From contig NZ_CP085636.1 of assembly GCF_027571385.1 (NCBI RefSeq), positions 3,848,001 through 3,912,000 on the forward strand: DNA of 64,000 nucleotides. The letters are read 5' to 3'. The translations under genes and the position numbers were made by a program. The notes beneath the pieces are model-generated. The model did not search any database, had not been told where the DNA came from, and saw nothing but the letters and a program-made list of their open reading frames with translations. Shown piece by piece: positions 45,710-54,817 of this stretch (positions are counted from its first letter, which is position 1; each line of letters starts with the position of its first letter). The DNA is from Shewanella sp. MTB7 (lineage in GTDB: Bacteria; Pseudomonadota; Gammaproteobacteria; Enterobacterales; Shewanellaceae).

Positions 45710-45801
45710 GTCAGCTAAAGCGACCACTGACCACTTTTACACTTATCCTCTTTTCAGTAAATCTTTACAATCTCAGCAACTGAACATGGGAGATTGTAAT
45801 T

Positions 45802-47238
45802 ATGATGTGGTTTTTAATGTGTGTTGGCCTACTTATTGGCGGATACTTTATCTATGGTAAATTTGTTGAAAAAGTATTCGGCATAAATTCTCAACGCCAA
45901 ACCCCGGCATTTACAAACACCGATGGCGTCGATTTCGTGCCTATGTCTAAGGGTAAAGTCTACCTTATTCAACTATTAAATATCGCAGGTGTTGGCCCAA
46001 TATTTGGTCCAATTCTTGGTGCTCTTTATGGTCCAGCAGCCATGCTATGGATTGTATTCGGTTGCATCTTTGCCGGAGCGACTCATGATTACTTCTCTGG
46101 TATGCTATCGGTTCGCAACGGTGGCCAGTCAGTTCCTCATCTGGCTGGAAAATATTTAGGTAAAGGTGCTAAGCACTTTATGAACGTCTTCGCCATCATT
46201 CTGTTGCTGCTTGTTGGCGTAGTATTTATCTCAGCTCCGGCTGGCTTATTAGGTAAGCTGACTGGATGGGATGTCTCAATTTTCGTTGGTATTATTTTCA
46301 CTTACTATCTTATCGCCACTGTTGTACCAGTCGATAAGATAATAGGAAGACTTTATCCTTTCTTCGGCGCTTTACTCTTTTTCATGTCAATCGGATTAAC
46401 GATTGCTATCGTAGTATCAAGCGAACACACCTTGCTTCCAGGTTTTGAAGCTAAAGATTTCCTAACAAACTTAAATCCGAATGATATGCCACTGTGGCCA
46501 GCGCTGTTTATCACGATTGCCTGTGGTGCTGTATCTGGTTTCCATGCGACTCAATCACCGTTAATGGCTCGTTGTGTTGAAAATGAATCAAATGGTCGCT
46601 TTGTTTTCTTTGGTGCCATGATAGGTGAAGGTGTCATTGCTTTGATCTGGTGTGCTATCGCACTTTCTTTCTTCGGCGGCGTACAGGGATTAAATGAAGG
46701 TATGGCAGGTAACCCTGCTAACGTAGTGTATGAAGCCTCTACCGGACTTCTTGGTGCCGTTGGCGGATTTATGGCTATCTTAGGTGTGATAATTCTCCCT
46801 ATTACCTCTGGTGATACCGCTTTCCGCTCAGCTCGTTTGATCTTAGCTGAATTCTTTAAAATGCCGCAAACTGCACTACCAAAACGTTTGTTACTTGCTA
46901 TCCCACTATTCATTATGGGCGCAATTTTAACCCAAGTAGATTTTGGTGTTATCTGGCGCTACTTTGGTGTTGCCAACCAAACGACGGCAGTGATGATGCT
47001 ATGGACTGCTTCTGCTTATCTACTGCGCCACAATAAACTCCATTGGATCTGTACGATTCCGGCAATGTTTATGACAACGGTAGTAATTAGCTTTCTACTC
47101 AGTTCACAAACTCTCGGTGCAGGCTTACCAATGACAATTTCAACTGTCGCGGGCTTAGTTTCAACTGCCATTATTACCGCCTTAGTTATGCTTAAAACGA
47201 AAGGTAAAGGGGATGAAGGAATAATCGAAGAGACATAA
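45802..47238 (+). CDS. CstA-family transporter (pyruvate/peptide type)
   Basis: Membrane transporter of 478 aa with about 12 or more helices and the CstA core: NTDGVDFVPMSKGKVYLIQLLNIAGVGPIFGPILGA and GATHDYFSGMLSVRNGGQS. It also has CGAVSGFHATQSPLMARC and ITSGDTAFRSARL. The family covers CstA and the pyruvate:H+ symporter BtsT. The protein is shorter than E. coli BtsT and CstA (about 700 aa), lacking their C-terminal extension, as in the short CstA subgroup. Position after a BtsSR-like system and two BtsR-type sites suggests pyruvate-induced uptake. Confidence 0.92.
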   Translation: MMWFLMCVGLLIGGYFIYGKFVEKVFGINSQRQTPAFTNTDGVDFVPMSKGKVYLIQLLNIAGVGPIFGPILGALYGPAAMLWIVFGCIFAGATHDYFSGMLSVRNGGQSVPHLAGKYLGKGAKHFMNVFAIILLLLVGVVFISAPAGLLGKLTGWDVSIFVGIIFTYYLIATVVPVDKIIGRLYPFFGALLFFMSIGLTIAIVVSSEHTLLPGFEAKDFLTNLNPNDMPLWPALFITIACGAVSGFHATQSPLMARCVENESNGRFVFFGAMIGEGVIALIWCAIALSFFGGVQGLNEGMAGNPANVVYEASTGLLGAVGGFMAILGVIILPITSGDTAFRSARLILAEFFKMPQTALPKRLLLAIPLFIMGAILTQVDFGVIWRYFGVANQTTAVMMLWTASAYLLRHNKLHWICTIPAMFMTTVVISFLLSSQTLGAGLPMTISTVAGLVSTAIITALVMLKTKGKGDEGIIEET

Positions 47239-47266
47239 ACCTATCGGTTTATCTTCGCCCACTAAA

Positions 47267-47289
47267 AAGCCAGTCCTAGTGACTGGCTT
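47267..47289 (+). terminator. Terminator of the CstA-family gene
   Basis: Perfect 9-bp stem AAGCCAGTC / GACTGGCTT with loop CTAGT, followed by CTTT, about 30 bases after the stop. Confidence 0.85.
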
Positions 47290-47331
47290 CTTTAATTGAC
47301 GATTTTATTTATCTTAGTGGAATTGATGTGA

Positions 47332-47871
47332 TTACTCTTTTAGAATCTCAGGCTCAACCAACACACTCGCTTCATCGGTTGAAACCCACACCTGCCCTTC
47401 ACTGATATTATATTGCAGCTTCATGCTCCTACTCACAAGTTCGCCCATCTCTTTAACGGCATCTTCTGGAATATTCCATACCTTAAGATTTTGATAACGA
47501 GTAAAACTTTGCTCATTTTGCTGCCACCAGATTGGTACACTACGTCCGCCATAAGCAAACAATTGAACTTGTTTAGAGCGGCCACACGCCTTTCTGATCC
47601 ACTTTTCATCACTTTGACCAAACTCAATCCAGAGTTCTATATCGCCAATTAACGACTTCTCCCATAACTCAGGTTCATCTTCAACACTCAGTCCCTTACT
47701 GAACTCTAAGGTATCGCTGGCATTCATTGCGAACGCTAGCAAACGTAGCATCATTCTGGAATCAGTTTCAGAAGGATGCTGAGCCAAGGTGAAATGGTGA
47801 TCTTGATAGTAGCCACGATCCATATCGGCTATCTGTAAATTTACTTTGTAAACCGTTGCTTTAGCTGCCAT
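47332..47871 (-). CDS. yaeQ: YaeQ family protein
   Basis: Protein of 179 aa matching YaeQ, a PD-(D/E)xK nuclease-like fold of unknown biological role. Visible: KATVYKVNLQIADMDRGYY, HPSETDSRMMLRLLAFAM, the ELWEKSLIGDIELWIEFGQ and DEKWIRKACGRSKQVQLFAYGG block. Standard length. Stands alone, convergent with the transporter gene. Confidence 0.93.
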   Translation of the reverse strand: MAAKATVYKVNLQIADMDRGYYQDHHFTLAQHPSETDSRMMLRLLAFAMNASDTLEFSKGLSVEDEPELWEKSLIGDIELWIEFGQSDEKWIRKACGRSKQVQLFAYGGRSVPIWWQQNEQSFTRYQNLKVWNIPEDAVKEMGELVSRSMKLQYNISEGQVWVSTDEASVLVEPEILKE

Positions 47872-47993
47872 AACTGCTTTTATCTTTAAATTATTGGCAT
47901 TAGTGTACCCTAAAATGTCATCAAGTATAGGTTTGAGACATTCTAAGAGTCACCATAAAAGGTAATCAATTTAATTATTATAGACTTAAAATA

Positions 47994-48022
47994 GTTTCAG
48001 CTTCCATTTTGGAAGCCGAAAC
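47994..48022 (-). terminator. Terminator of the siroheme synthase operon
   Basis: GTTTCGGCTTCC / GGAAGCTGAAAC on the minus strand (12 pairs with one mismatch, loop AAAAT), just past the stop at 48034 and followed by a TATTTTAAG stretch. Confidence 0.75.
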
Positions 48023-48033
48023 TTGGTAAATGA

Positions 48034-48945
48034 TTAGAGTGAACCCGGTTTAAGGTGTTTGGCCATAGGGAAATGGGCTTTTAACTGTGCAATCTTATCG
48101 GCATCTGCATAAACAAGATTCCGCTTGCCAGCCTTAAGCAGTAGAGATAATTCATTGGTAGCAAGTAATGGCGATCTAGTCGCATCTCGCCTTACCAATT
48201 CATTAAGCGCTAGCGGCAACTCCTCATTAGCAAAAACATGATCTAACTTCTGCATTAATGACATAGCCGCTATCGGCAGCATCGCTATGGGAGTGTTGTC
48301 GTCAATTAATAACATCTCACCTTCAGTAACTAGATGTTGAAAAGAGTCTTCATAATATAACGCGGTTCTCTCATCAAATTTATCACCGTTAGCACGAAAA
48401 AAATGTTCCCAGAAAAGTTTACGTTGCTTAAAAATAGGCAACTTATCTTGCACCTCTTTACGCCGTTCTGCGACAAAATCAAATAAGTTGGTGAGCGAAT
48501 GAGGTAACCAAGACTCTAAACGGGAACGTAACTCTCTGGCAAATACCGGTGCAGCTCCTGCCGTGCTTATCGCTATCTGTAATCGACCTCTATCAACAAT
48601 CGACGGCGTAATGAAACGACAAAGCCCAGGATTATCAACAACATTAACCCAGATACCTGTTTTTGTTGCCAAATGTGCAAGACGAGTATTCAACTCATTA
48701 TTTGCCGTCGCTAAATAGACAAGATCAACACCAATTATATCTTCATCCACCACAGTCCGTTGAACAAGGGAGATGCGTTTGTTATCTGCATAAGTTTGTA
48801 CCTCAGATGAGATATCAACAGCAATAACACAGATTGATGCTTCAGTTCTGGCCAACAGTTCTAATTTTCGACTCGCAACTTCTCCAGCACCGATCAATAA
48901 TATCTTTAATTGAGTCGTATCAACAAACAGGGGGAAGTATTGCAT
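48034..48945 (-). CDS. Siroheme synthase N-domain protein (precorrin-2 dehydrogenase/ferrochelatase)
   Basis: Stand-alone CysG-N/Met8-type enzyme of 303 aa turning precorrin-2 into siroheme for sulfite and nitrite reductases. The NAD-binding start is YFPLFVDTTQLKILLIGAGEVASRKLELL. VNVVDNPGLCRFITPSIVDRGRLQIAISTAGAAPVFAREL carries the dimer/catalytic region. The methyltransferase half of E. coli CysG is absent; the C-terminal 100 residues extend beyond the usual domain. Rhodanese and DUF2007 genes lie upstream on the same strand. Confidence 0.93.
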   Translation of the reverse strand: MQYFPLFVDTTQLKILLIGAGEVASRKLELLARTEASICVIAVDISSEVQTYADNKRISLVQRTVVDEDIIGVDLVYLATANNELNTRLAHLATKTGIWVNVVDNPGLCRFITPSIVDRGRLQIAISTAGAAPVFARELRSRLESWLPHSLTNLFDFVAERRKEVQDKLPIFKQRKLFWEHFFRANGDKFDERTALYYEDSFQHLVTEGEMLLIDDNTPIAMLPIAAMSLMQKLDHVFANEELPLALNELVRRDATRSPLLATNELSLLLKAGKRNLVYADADKIAQLKAHFPMAKHLKPGSL

Positions 48946-48966
48946 CTTACGCTGCTCCTCTATTTT

Positions 48967-49338
48967 TCATTGAGGTTTTACTAACGGTAGCTGATTTTGA
49001 ACCCAAGCTTTATATCCACCAGTTAAAGAGCCCACATCTGTATAACCCATTATCTGTAAGTTCACTGCAGCTAAGGCTGAGCGGTAACCCCCACCACAAT
49101 AGAGTAAAATAGGCGTCGTTTTATCAGGGAATTGTGTCTCAATATCACGCTCAATGATCCCTCGTCCCAGATGATAAGCCTTAGGAAGGTGATCTTTTAG
49201 CCATTCATGATCTTCTCTAACATCGATAAGTTGCCAGCGAATATCTTTTTGATACTCCTCAACCGACACTGCTGTGATCTGAGGCAATATACTCTCCACC
49301 AGAGCTAAAAACGCTGCATTATGTTGCACGACAGACAC
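48967..49338 (-). CDS. Single-domain rhodanese (sulfurtransferase)
   Basis: Cytoplasmic rhodanese-like protein of 123 aa. WQLIDVREDHEWLKDHLPKAYHLGRG, then the active loop LLYCGGGYRSALAA with its cysteine (CGGGYR, like GlpE-type loops). It follows the DUF2007 gene and precedes the siroheme synthase gene by 21 bases, so sulfur metabolism is likely. No signal peptide. Confidence 0.92.
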   Translation of the reverse strand: MSVVQHNAAFLALVESILPQITAVSVEEYQKDIRWQLIDVREDHEWLKDHLPKAYHLGRGIIERDIETQFPDKTTPILLYCGGGYRSALAAVNLQIMGYTDVGSLTGGYKAWVQNQLPLVKPQ

Positions 49339-49389
49339 TCCAAAATAACTGACTATAACGTAAGTTTAAATGATTAAAATCCAAAAAAT

Positions 49390-49707
49390 TTAATTGTGTT
49401 GAACACACCTTTCAGCACTGCATTGCCAGCAAAGCTCAAAGCTATCTTCATTGATTTCGTGGCATTGGACACACTGCCATTGAGGACTTTCAGTATTCAG
49501 TGATTCGAGTTGAGCCTTTGCTTGTTCATATTGTGACTCGCACACCCAAAGTTCAACATTTTGTAGATCTACAGGTAACTCTCCAATCCCGCCTAATAAC
49601 GCTTCACCTTTCAACTGAACCTCTATTCCACAGGCTTCTAGTAACCCTTTCCAGGTATGAGCTTGAAGTAAGTTTCCACCTGCTACGATTCGATTACGCT
49701 TTTCCAT
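49390..49707 (-). CDS. DUF2007-type protein with C-terminal zinc ribbon
   Basis: Protein of 105 aa. The N-terminal half (IVAGGNLLQAHTWKGLLEACGIEVQL, then ELWVCESQYEQAKAQLE) follows the DUF2007 putative signal-transducing (PII-like) fold. The C-terminus has WQCVQCHEINEDSFELCWQCS, a RanBP2-type CxxC...CxxC zinc ribbon. Function unknown; probably one operon with the rhodanese and siroheme genes. Confidence 0.85.
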   Translation of the reverse strand: MEKRNRIVAGGNLLQAHTWKGLLEACGIEVQLKGEALLGGIGELPVDLQNVELWVCESQYEQAKAQLESLNTESPQWQCVQCHEINEDSFELCWQCSAERCVQHN

Positions 49708-50044
49708 TTATTATTCCCCAACATCTCTTGCTCTTCTGGCAAATTTATAGGTTTCATCTCACATCGAGAATGGCTATCAACATCCTACTGCCAAATAGGG
49801 AAGACTGTCGAGAGCTAATACTCCGCTTATTGTTAACTTTGTAATTGAAATAAGGCTAATAACTGATCGTTTTAATCAGACATTCAAGCTGTTACTTTTT
49901 AGAGGCACAAGTTATATAAGGTCATTTACCCTACCCTATACTGCCGCTATACTGATGAAAGTTTAAGATCTAAACCCATAATGCCTAACTTAACTAAAAA
50001 TAAGTAAGAGCAAACTTGAAACTAACACTAAGGCTGCCAACACA

Positions 50045-50431
50045 ATGAAATTTATTAACAAAGTATTTAGAGCTCCGAGTTACCTCATCTTTACTATTAT
50101 GATAATGCTCTCTGTCAGTCAAAGCTCACTTGCTGGTGATGAAAATCCGCAAATAGCTTGGGACAAAATTGATTCTGGAGCGTTAATCGTCGATGTGCGT
50201 ACCGCAGAAGAGTTTGCTGCCGGACATCTGAAAAATGCCATTAATATCCCCTTTCAAAGTATTAAAATGGGTCTTGAGAAACTACACATAGACAAAGACA
50301 GATCCATTGTACTCTATTGCAGAAGCGGTCGTCGTAGTGGTGTAGCAAATGAAACTTTAGTTAAAAACGGTTACAGCAATACTTATAATGGTGGCGGATA
50401 CGAACGTTTAAACACCTATACAAACAAATAA
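50045..50431 (+). CDS. Periplasmic rhodanese, PspE-like
   Basis: Exported rhodanese of 128 aa. A signal peptide covers about residues 1-30 (hydrophobic YLIFTIMIMLSVSQSSLAG). The domain has ALIVDVRTAEEFAAGHLKNAINIPF and the active loop VLYCRSGRRSGVAN. Short single-domain secreted rhodaneses resemble PspE. Transcribed divergently from the DUF2007 operon. Confidence 0.9.
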   Translation: MKFINKVFRAPSYLIFTIMIMLSVSQSSLAGDENPQIAWDKIDSGALIVDVRTAEEFAAGHLKNAINIPFQSIKMGLEKLHIDKDRSIVLYCRSGRRSGVANETLVKNGYSNTYNGGGYERLNTYTNK

Positions 50432-51055
50432 CGCTGCTAAATATTCATTATCGAAAATGTAAAAATCAAATTGCAGCCACTCAGATTATGACTGGCTACT
50501 TCTTATTAATACCCTCGACAATATTAAAAGACAAAATCATTCCTCAGGTTTCCACTGACTAAATAAGATCTTCCAAAAAATCATTATCCAAATTCATATT
50601 TCACGATTAAAAACGAACTAAAAACACGGCACACGCATGAACGGTGTCTCTAATAACCAACCCTCCCTCTTATTACTTTTGGTTATTACATATTCCATAC
50701 ATCAACGAGTATTTAATCATTTTAAAATCATAACTTTATAGTTAACAAGTAAACACTACTGCTTATATCCATCATTAAAACCACTTTGTATACAAAAATA
50801 TTCCCGCTCAACATGAACGCATACTAATTCAGTAAAAACGGCAAAATTCGCAATAACATGCATCTTAAACGCAATATTTACTCACTAAAACCCAACTGTT
50901 ACAAGATGATTTTAATTCAAAACCTCGCAGATACATTTCATTTACAAACGCATCACACGCGGATACATTCATTGTCGAGTAACTGGATTTTTAGCAAAAA
51001 GACTAAAAACCAATCTAATAATAATGATAAAAACTAATTAACATGGAAGGCAATT
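50432..51055. other. Long AT-rich intergenic region before the subtilase gene
   Basis: About 620 bases without a supported gene, rich in A and T with scattered TAATAA words. It probably holds the promoter and a long untranslated leader for the subtilase gene. I recognise no specific motif. AAGG lies shortly before the subtilase ATG. Confidence 0.5.
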
Positions 51056-53479
51056 ATGACAAATAAAAAAACCACCACGGTGGCGTTAAGCCTATCAGTA
51101 TTAGCAATGGCTATCTCTGCCAGTGTAACTGCTGCCCCCGCCTTTACCCCGGGATTACAGTCTCTAAACTCAGGCATTGAGCAAACATCTCCGCTACCAA
51201 AGCGTTATATCATCAAGTTTAGAAATGCAAACGCCCTCGCTAACTTTCAATCTCAATCAAATGAACTTAATGATGCGCTTTATGAACCAAGATCTAATGA
51301 AGTTTTCTCCCATCACAGAGCAATGAACAGTGCCTCAGCCAAAGAGATGAAGCGAATAGGTCGCAGTAACAGCTATACAGCCAAACTGAACGCTAAAGGT
51401 ATTCGAGTACTTCAACTACGCCCAGATGTAGAATATGTTGAAGAGGATGTACCAAGAAGACTTCTTAGTGAAACGACCCCCTGGGGACAAACCTATGTGG
51501 GAGCGACGAGTCTAAGTGACTCTCAAACAGGTAACCGTACTATCTGCATTATCGATTCTGGCTACGATCGTGATCACAGCGATCTCAGCGGTAATAACGT
51601 CACAGGTACCAACAACTCTGGTACAGGCAACTGGTACGATCCTGGTAACAACAATGCCCACGGAACACATGTCGCAGGCACTATTGCAGCCATCGCGAAC
51701 AATGATGGTGTTGTGGGTGTAATGCCAAATCAAAATGCCAATATTCATGTTATCAAGGTATTTAATGAATCAGGTTGGGGATATTCATCCTCACTTGTTT
51801 CTGCTATCGATACTTGTGTAAACAATGGCGCTAACGTCGTGACCATGAGTCTAGGTGGTGGAGCTTCTAGTACAACGGAGCGCAATGCACTCAACGCCCA
51901 TGAAAGCAATGGTGTACTGCTTATCGCAGCTGCGGGTAATGACGGTGATAATACACATAGCTACCCTGCATCCTATGATGCTGTGATGTCTGTAGCTGCG
52001 GTCGACAGTAACAAAGACCATGCTGCTTTTTCTCAATACACCAATCAAGTTGAAATATCTGGCCCAGGTGAAGCGATTTTATCAACCGTAACCGTTGGAG
52101 AAGGACGTCTTGGCGACATCACAATCGGCGGCCAATCTTACTTCACACAAGGTGTTGTTCCCCACAACCGCTATGTGAAATCTGGAACAAATCACGTAGC
52201 CACCCCGATATTTGGCAGTGTTACTGCAGAATTAGCAGAGTGTACGGTATCGGGCACGACATTTAATTGTGGCAACATGAGCAATAAAATCTGTCTTGTT
52301 GAGCGAGTTGGCAACCAAGGCGATACGTATCCAGACATCGATGCCGTTAAGGCCTGTAACAGTGCTGGTGCTAGCGGGGTTATTGTCTACAGTAATACCG
52401 CATTACCGGGTTTACAAAATCCATTCCTAGTCGATACAAACAATGATGCACCTTTAGTGTCTGTTTCTGTTAGTCGCGCTACAGGTCAAGCACTTCAGGG
52501 ACAAGTAGGAACAACCGTCACTGTTGCAAATACAGACAATGAAGATTACGAGTATTATAATGGTACCTCTATGGCAACACCTCACGTTTCAGGTGTTGCA
52601 ACCTTAGTTTGGAGTCATCACACCGAATGTAGCGCAGCCCAAATTCGTTCTGCACTTCACGCCACGGCGGAAGATCTAGGCACTGCCGGTCGTGATGATA
52701 AGACAGGTCATGGTCTTATCGATGCCGTTGCAGCAAAAGCATACTTAGATCAATCATGTGATGGTCCAACCGATCCTGGCACTGGACCGGGTGATAATGT
52801 ACTGGTTAATGGCACAGCTAAAACCAGCCTTGTAGGTGCACAAAATGAAGAGCTTCATTACTCAATCGATATTCCAGCGGGGGCGTCAGACTTAAGCTTT
52901 ACCATGAGCGGTGGTACAGGAGATGCCGATCTTTATGTTCAATATGGCGCAGCACCCACGACTGGTAGTTATGATTGTCGTCCGTGGAAAGGAGGAAACA
53001 GCGAGTCTTGCCCTATTACCAATGTCCAAACTGGCACTTACTATGTCATGGTTCAAGGTTACAGTGCATTTAGCGGCGTGAGCTTAGTGGCTAACTATAC
53101 TGAATCAAACGGCGGTGGAAACCCAGGTGGTGGTGCAGCGAGTTACACCAACAACACCAGCTACGCAATCCCTGATAACAGATCTTCAGGTATCAGCAGT
53201 ACACTCTCTGCAACTCGTACAGGTGACTCAGGTACTGTATCGGTAATCGTTGATATTTCACATACTTATATTGGTGACTTACAAGTTGAGCTACACAGTC
53301 CTACTGGTCAAATCGCCATACTCCATGATAACAGTGGTGGCAGCGCTAACGATATCAACAAAACCTATAATGTCGATATGACAGGGGTTGAATCCGCAGG
53401 TCAATGGACACTTAAGGCTGTTGATAGTGCCAGACGTGATACTGGGACGATAAACTCTTGGACGCTAAGCTTCCAGTAA
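51056..53479 (+). CDS. Secreted subtilisin-like serine protease (S8) with PA, PPC and P domains
   Basis: Exported protease of 807 aa. Signal peptide about 1-27 (VTAAPA), then an inhibitor I9-type propeptide (PKRYIIKFRNANALANF). The catalytic residues are Asp167 (IIDSGYDRDH), His202 (AHGTHVAGTIA) and Ser505 (NGTSMATPHVSG). Between His and Ser lies a PA insert (about residues 355-480), so the catalytic domain is extended. A PPC domain follows (about residues 575-685: LSFTMSGGTGDADLYVQYG) and a C-terminal P/proprotein convertase domain (about 695-807). Extracellular nutrient protease by family. Ends before a terminator. Confidence 0.95.
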   Translation: MTNKKTTTVALSLSVLAMAISASVTAAPAFTPGLQSLNSGIEQTSPLPKRYIIKFRNANALANFQSQSNELNDALYEPRSNEVFSHHRAMNSASAKEMKRIGRSNSYTAKLNAKGIRVLQLRPDVEYVEEDVPRRLLSETTPWGQTYVGATSLSDSQTGNRTICIIDSGYDRDHSDLSGNNVTGTNNSGTGNWYDPGNNNAHGTHVAGTIAAIANNDGVVGVMPNQNANIHVIKVFNESGWGYSSSLVSAIDTCVNNGANVVTMSLGGGASSTTERNALNAHESNGVLLIAAAGNDGDNTHSYPASYDAVMSVAAVDSNKDHAAFSQYTNQVEISGPGEAILSTVTVGEGRLGDITIGGQSYFTQGVVPHNRYVKSGTNHVATPIFGSVTAELAECTVSGTTFNCGNMSNKICLVERVGNQGDTYPDIDAVKACNSAGASGVIVYSNTALPGLQNPFLVDTNNDAPLVSVSVSRATGQALQGQVGTTVTVANTDNEDYEYYNGTSMATPHVSGVATLVWSHHTECSAAQIRSALHATAEDLGTAGRDDKTGHGLIDAVAAKAYLDQSCDGPTDPGTGPGDNVLVNGTAKTSLVGAQNEELHYSIDIPAGASDLSFTMSGGTGDADLYVQYGAAPTTGSYDCRPWKGGNSESCPITNVQTGTYYVMVQGYSAFSGVSLVANYTESNGGGNPGGGAASYTNNTSYAIPDNRSSGISSTLSATRTGDSGTVSVIVDISHTYIGDLQVELHSPTGQIAILHDNSGGSANDINKTYNVDMTGVESAGQWTLKAVDSARRDTGTINSWTLSFQ

Positions 53480-53542
53480 TTAATCACTTTCAGTAAGTAA
53501 TAGCTGATACTAAGGCAACTTGGTATAACAATAGATAGAATT

Positions 53543-53564
53543 AAGAGGGCGTTCACGCCCTCTT
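53543..53564 (+). terminator. Subtilase gene terminator
   Basis: Perfect 9-bp stem AAGAGGGCG / CGCCCTCTT with loop TTCA, followed by CTTATT. Confidence 0.85.
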
Positions 53565-53636
53565 CTTATTGCCTGCTTTATCCCCAACCAGATTTACTGG
53601 TATAATCTAGTTAATTTCAACTGATCCAGTAAACAC

Positions 53637-53993
53637 ATGACACAAGCAAATAATCCACTGCACGGTATCAAGCTAGAAGCCCTACTTACAGATCTGGTCG
53701 AATATTACGGGTGGGAAGAACTCGGAGATAGGATCGATGTTCGCTGCTTTAAGAATGACCCTAGCATGAAATCCAGCTTACGTTTTTTGCGTAAGACTCT
53801 CTGGGCCAGAGAAAAAGTTGAATATCTTTACCTTAAGATGAATAAATTACCTCTGCCTGCACACAAGCCAAGGGACGACGGCTACCAAGCCAGTGATAAA
53901 ACTCGTCGTGCAGCAAATGACAAAACGGCAGCTAAACAAAGTAAAGACTCGAACGATGATGCACAGGTAAACGCCAATATCTGGGGTAACTAA
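53637..53993 (+). CDS. VF530-like DNA-binding protein
   Basis: Small basic protein of 118 aa in the VF530 (DUF2132) family. The N-terminal half has [61 protein letters not shown], the whole conserved domain, described as a DNA-binding fold. The C-terminal 45 residues are polar and disordered. Monocistronic. Confidence 0.88.
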   Translation: MTQANNPLHGIKLEALLTDLVEYYGWEELGDRIDVRCFKNDPSMKSSLRFLRKTLWAREKVEYLYLKMNKLPLPAHKPRDDGYQASDKTRRAANDKTAAKQSKDSNDDAQVNANIWGN

Positions 53994-54070
53994 CCTGAAC
54001 AAGGGTTAAGATCTGACGGTTTATATCACTGTCATCTCCCTTCTCTGTATTGACTGCGTATAGACAATAA

Positions 54071-54106
54071 AAAAAGGCTGCAAACTTATCGTCTTGCAGC
54101 CTTTTT
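54071..54106. terminator. Bidirectional terminator between convergent genes
   Basis: AAAAAGGCTGCAA / TTGCAGCCTTTTT stem (13 bp) with a 10-base loop, between the VF530-like gene and the leftward malate-synthase-like gene. T runs lie on both strands. Confidence 0.88.
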
Positions 54107-54133
54107 AGATAACGAATACTTTAACAGTGCATA

Positions 54134-54643
54134 TTATAACTGATAGTCACTGCCATCTTTAGCGGTAAACATTTGTTCTTGTTGCTCTTTTGATACTCTG
54201 TTCTGCTCATCAATATTAAGCAAACTAATCCAATACTCGTGTCCCTCAAGTTGGATATCATCAATATTTGCCGAATCTTGTGATCCGCTAATACCACAGC
54301 GATCAAATGTTAACGCCACATGTGTTCCTTTATCTTGAAGTAGAATAGCTGCAGGCTCACTTTTATGGCCATTTAGTGCAACAAATTGACGAGGGTCACG
54401 CAGACCACTATGAGTGCCATCTTTAAAGAACATTAATAGATTTTGGTAATAAACAACATAGCTACTGACATCTTTATGTGATCCCGTTGCTAATGGAAAA
54501 GTCGTATCAAGAAACTCTTTCGCATTGCCCTTAGTCTCTTCTGCCTTAGATGCAGCATAAGCATCCATTGACACGACATCAGCACTGATAAGGTCGTTCA
54601 TCTGTTGTTCGTTTTGAGTGCTTCTCATTGTTGATGTGTTCAT
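54134..54643 (-). CDS. Stand-alone malate synthase G-like inserted domain
   Basis: Protein of 169 aa without a TIM barrel. Residues about 40-150 follow the alpha/beta inserted domain of malate synthase G: NAKEFLDTTFPLATGSHKDV, HSGLRDPRQFVALNGHKSEPAAILLQDKGTHVALTFDR and DIDDIQLE-like NIDDIQLEGHEYW. These correspond to ARQFLD..PL.DGSH, GL..P..FVGY.G....AVLL...LH.EI.IDR in GlcB. The catalytic Arg and Asp are in the barrel and are missing, so it cannot be a malate synthase alone. It is divergent from a RamB-like regulator, a family that controls glyoxylate-cycle genes, which supports a link to acetate or glyoxylate metabolism. Homology seen by eye. Confidence 0.6.
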   Translation of the reverse strand: MNTSTMRSTQNEQQMNDLISADVVSMDAYAASKAEETKGNAKEFLDTTFPLATGSHKDVSSYVVYYQNLLMFFKDGTHSGLRDPRQFVALNGHKSEPAAILLQDKGTHVALTFDRCGISGSQDSANIDDIQLEGHEYWISLLNIDEQNRVSKEQQEQMFTAKDGSDYQL

Positions 54644-54817
54644 AGCCTTATCCTCTCGCTCAATCTTAGGTTTGATTTTCCGTTTATTACCGCATCACCG
54701 AGATAGTCTTAATTGCAAAAAACTGTTTTATTAACTTTCCCGACTGCTTGATTTGTAGTCTAGCTAATTTTTCATTACAATTTCACAATTAAAATTTTAC
54801 ATTGTGAATTTTACAAA
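54644..54817. promoter_or_regulatory. Divergent control region with palindrome before the ScfR-type regulator
   Basis: 174 bases between the divergent malate-synthase-like and regulator genes. CACAAT (54784-54789) and ATTGTG (54801-54806) form an inverted repeat with 11 bases between. It lies just before the regulator ATG at 54818. The wider sequence AATTTCACAAT...ATTGTGAATTT keeps most of the symmetry. Likely operator for self-control; its recognition by the regulator is inference. Confidence 0.45.

Noticed and set aside
49500..49844. Plus-strand frame of 114 codons
   Set aside because: Antisense to the DUF2007/zinc-ribbon gene, which has clear motifs; no support of its own.
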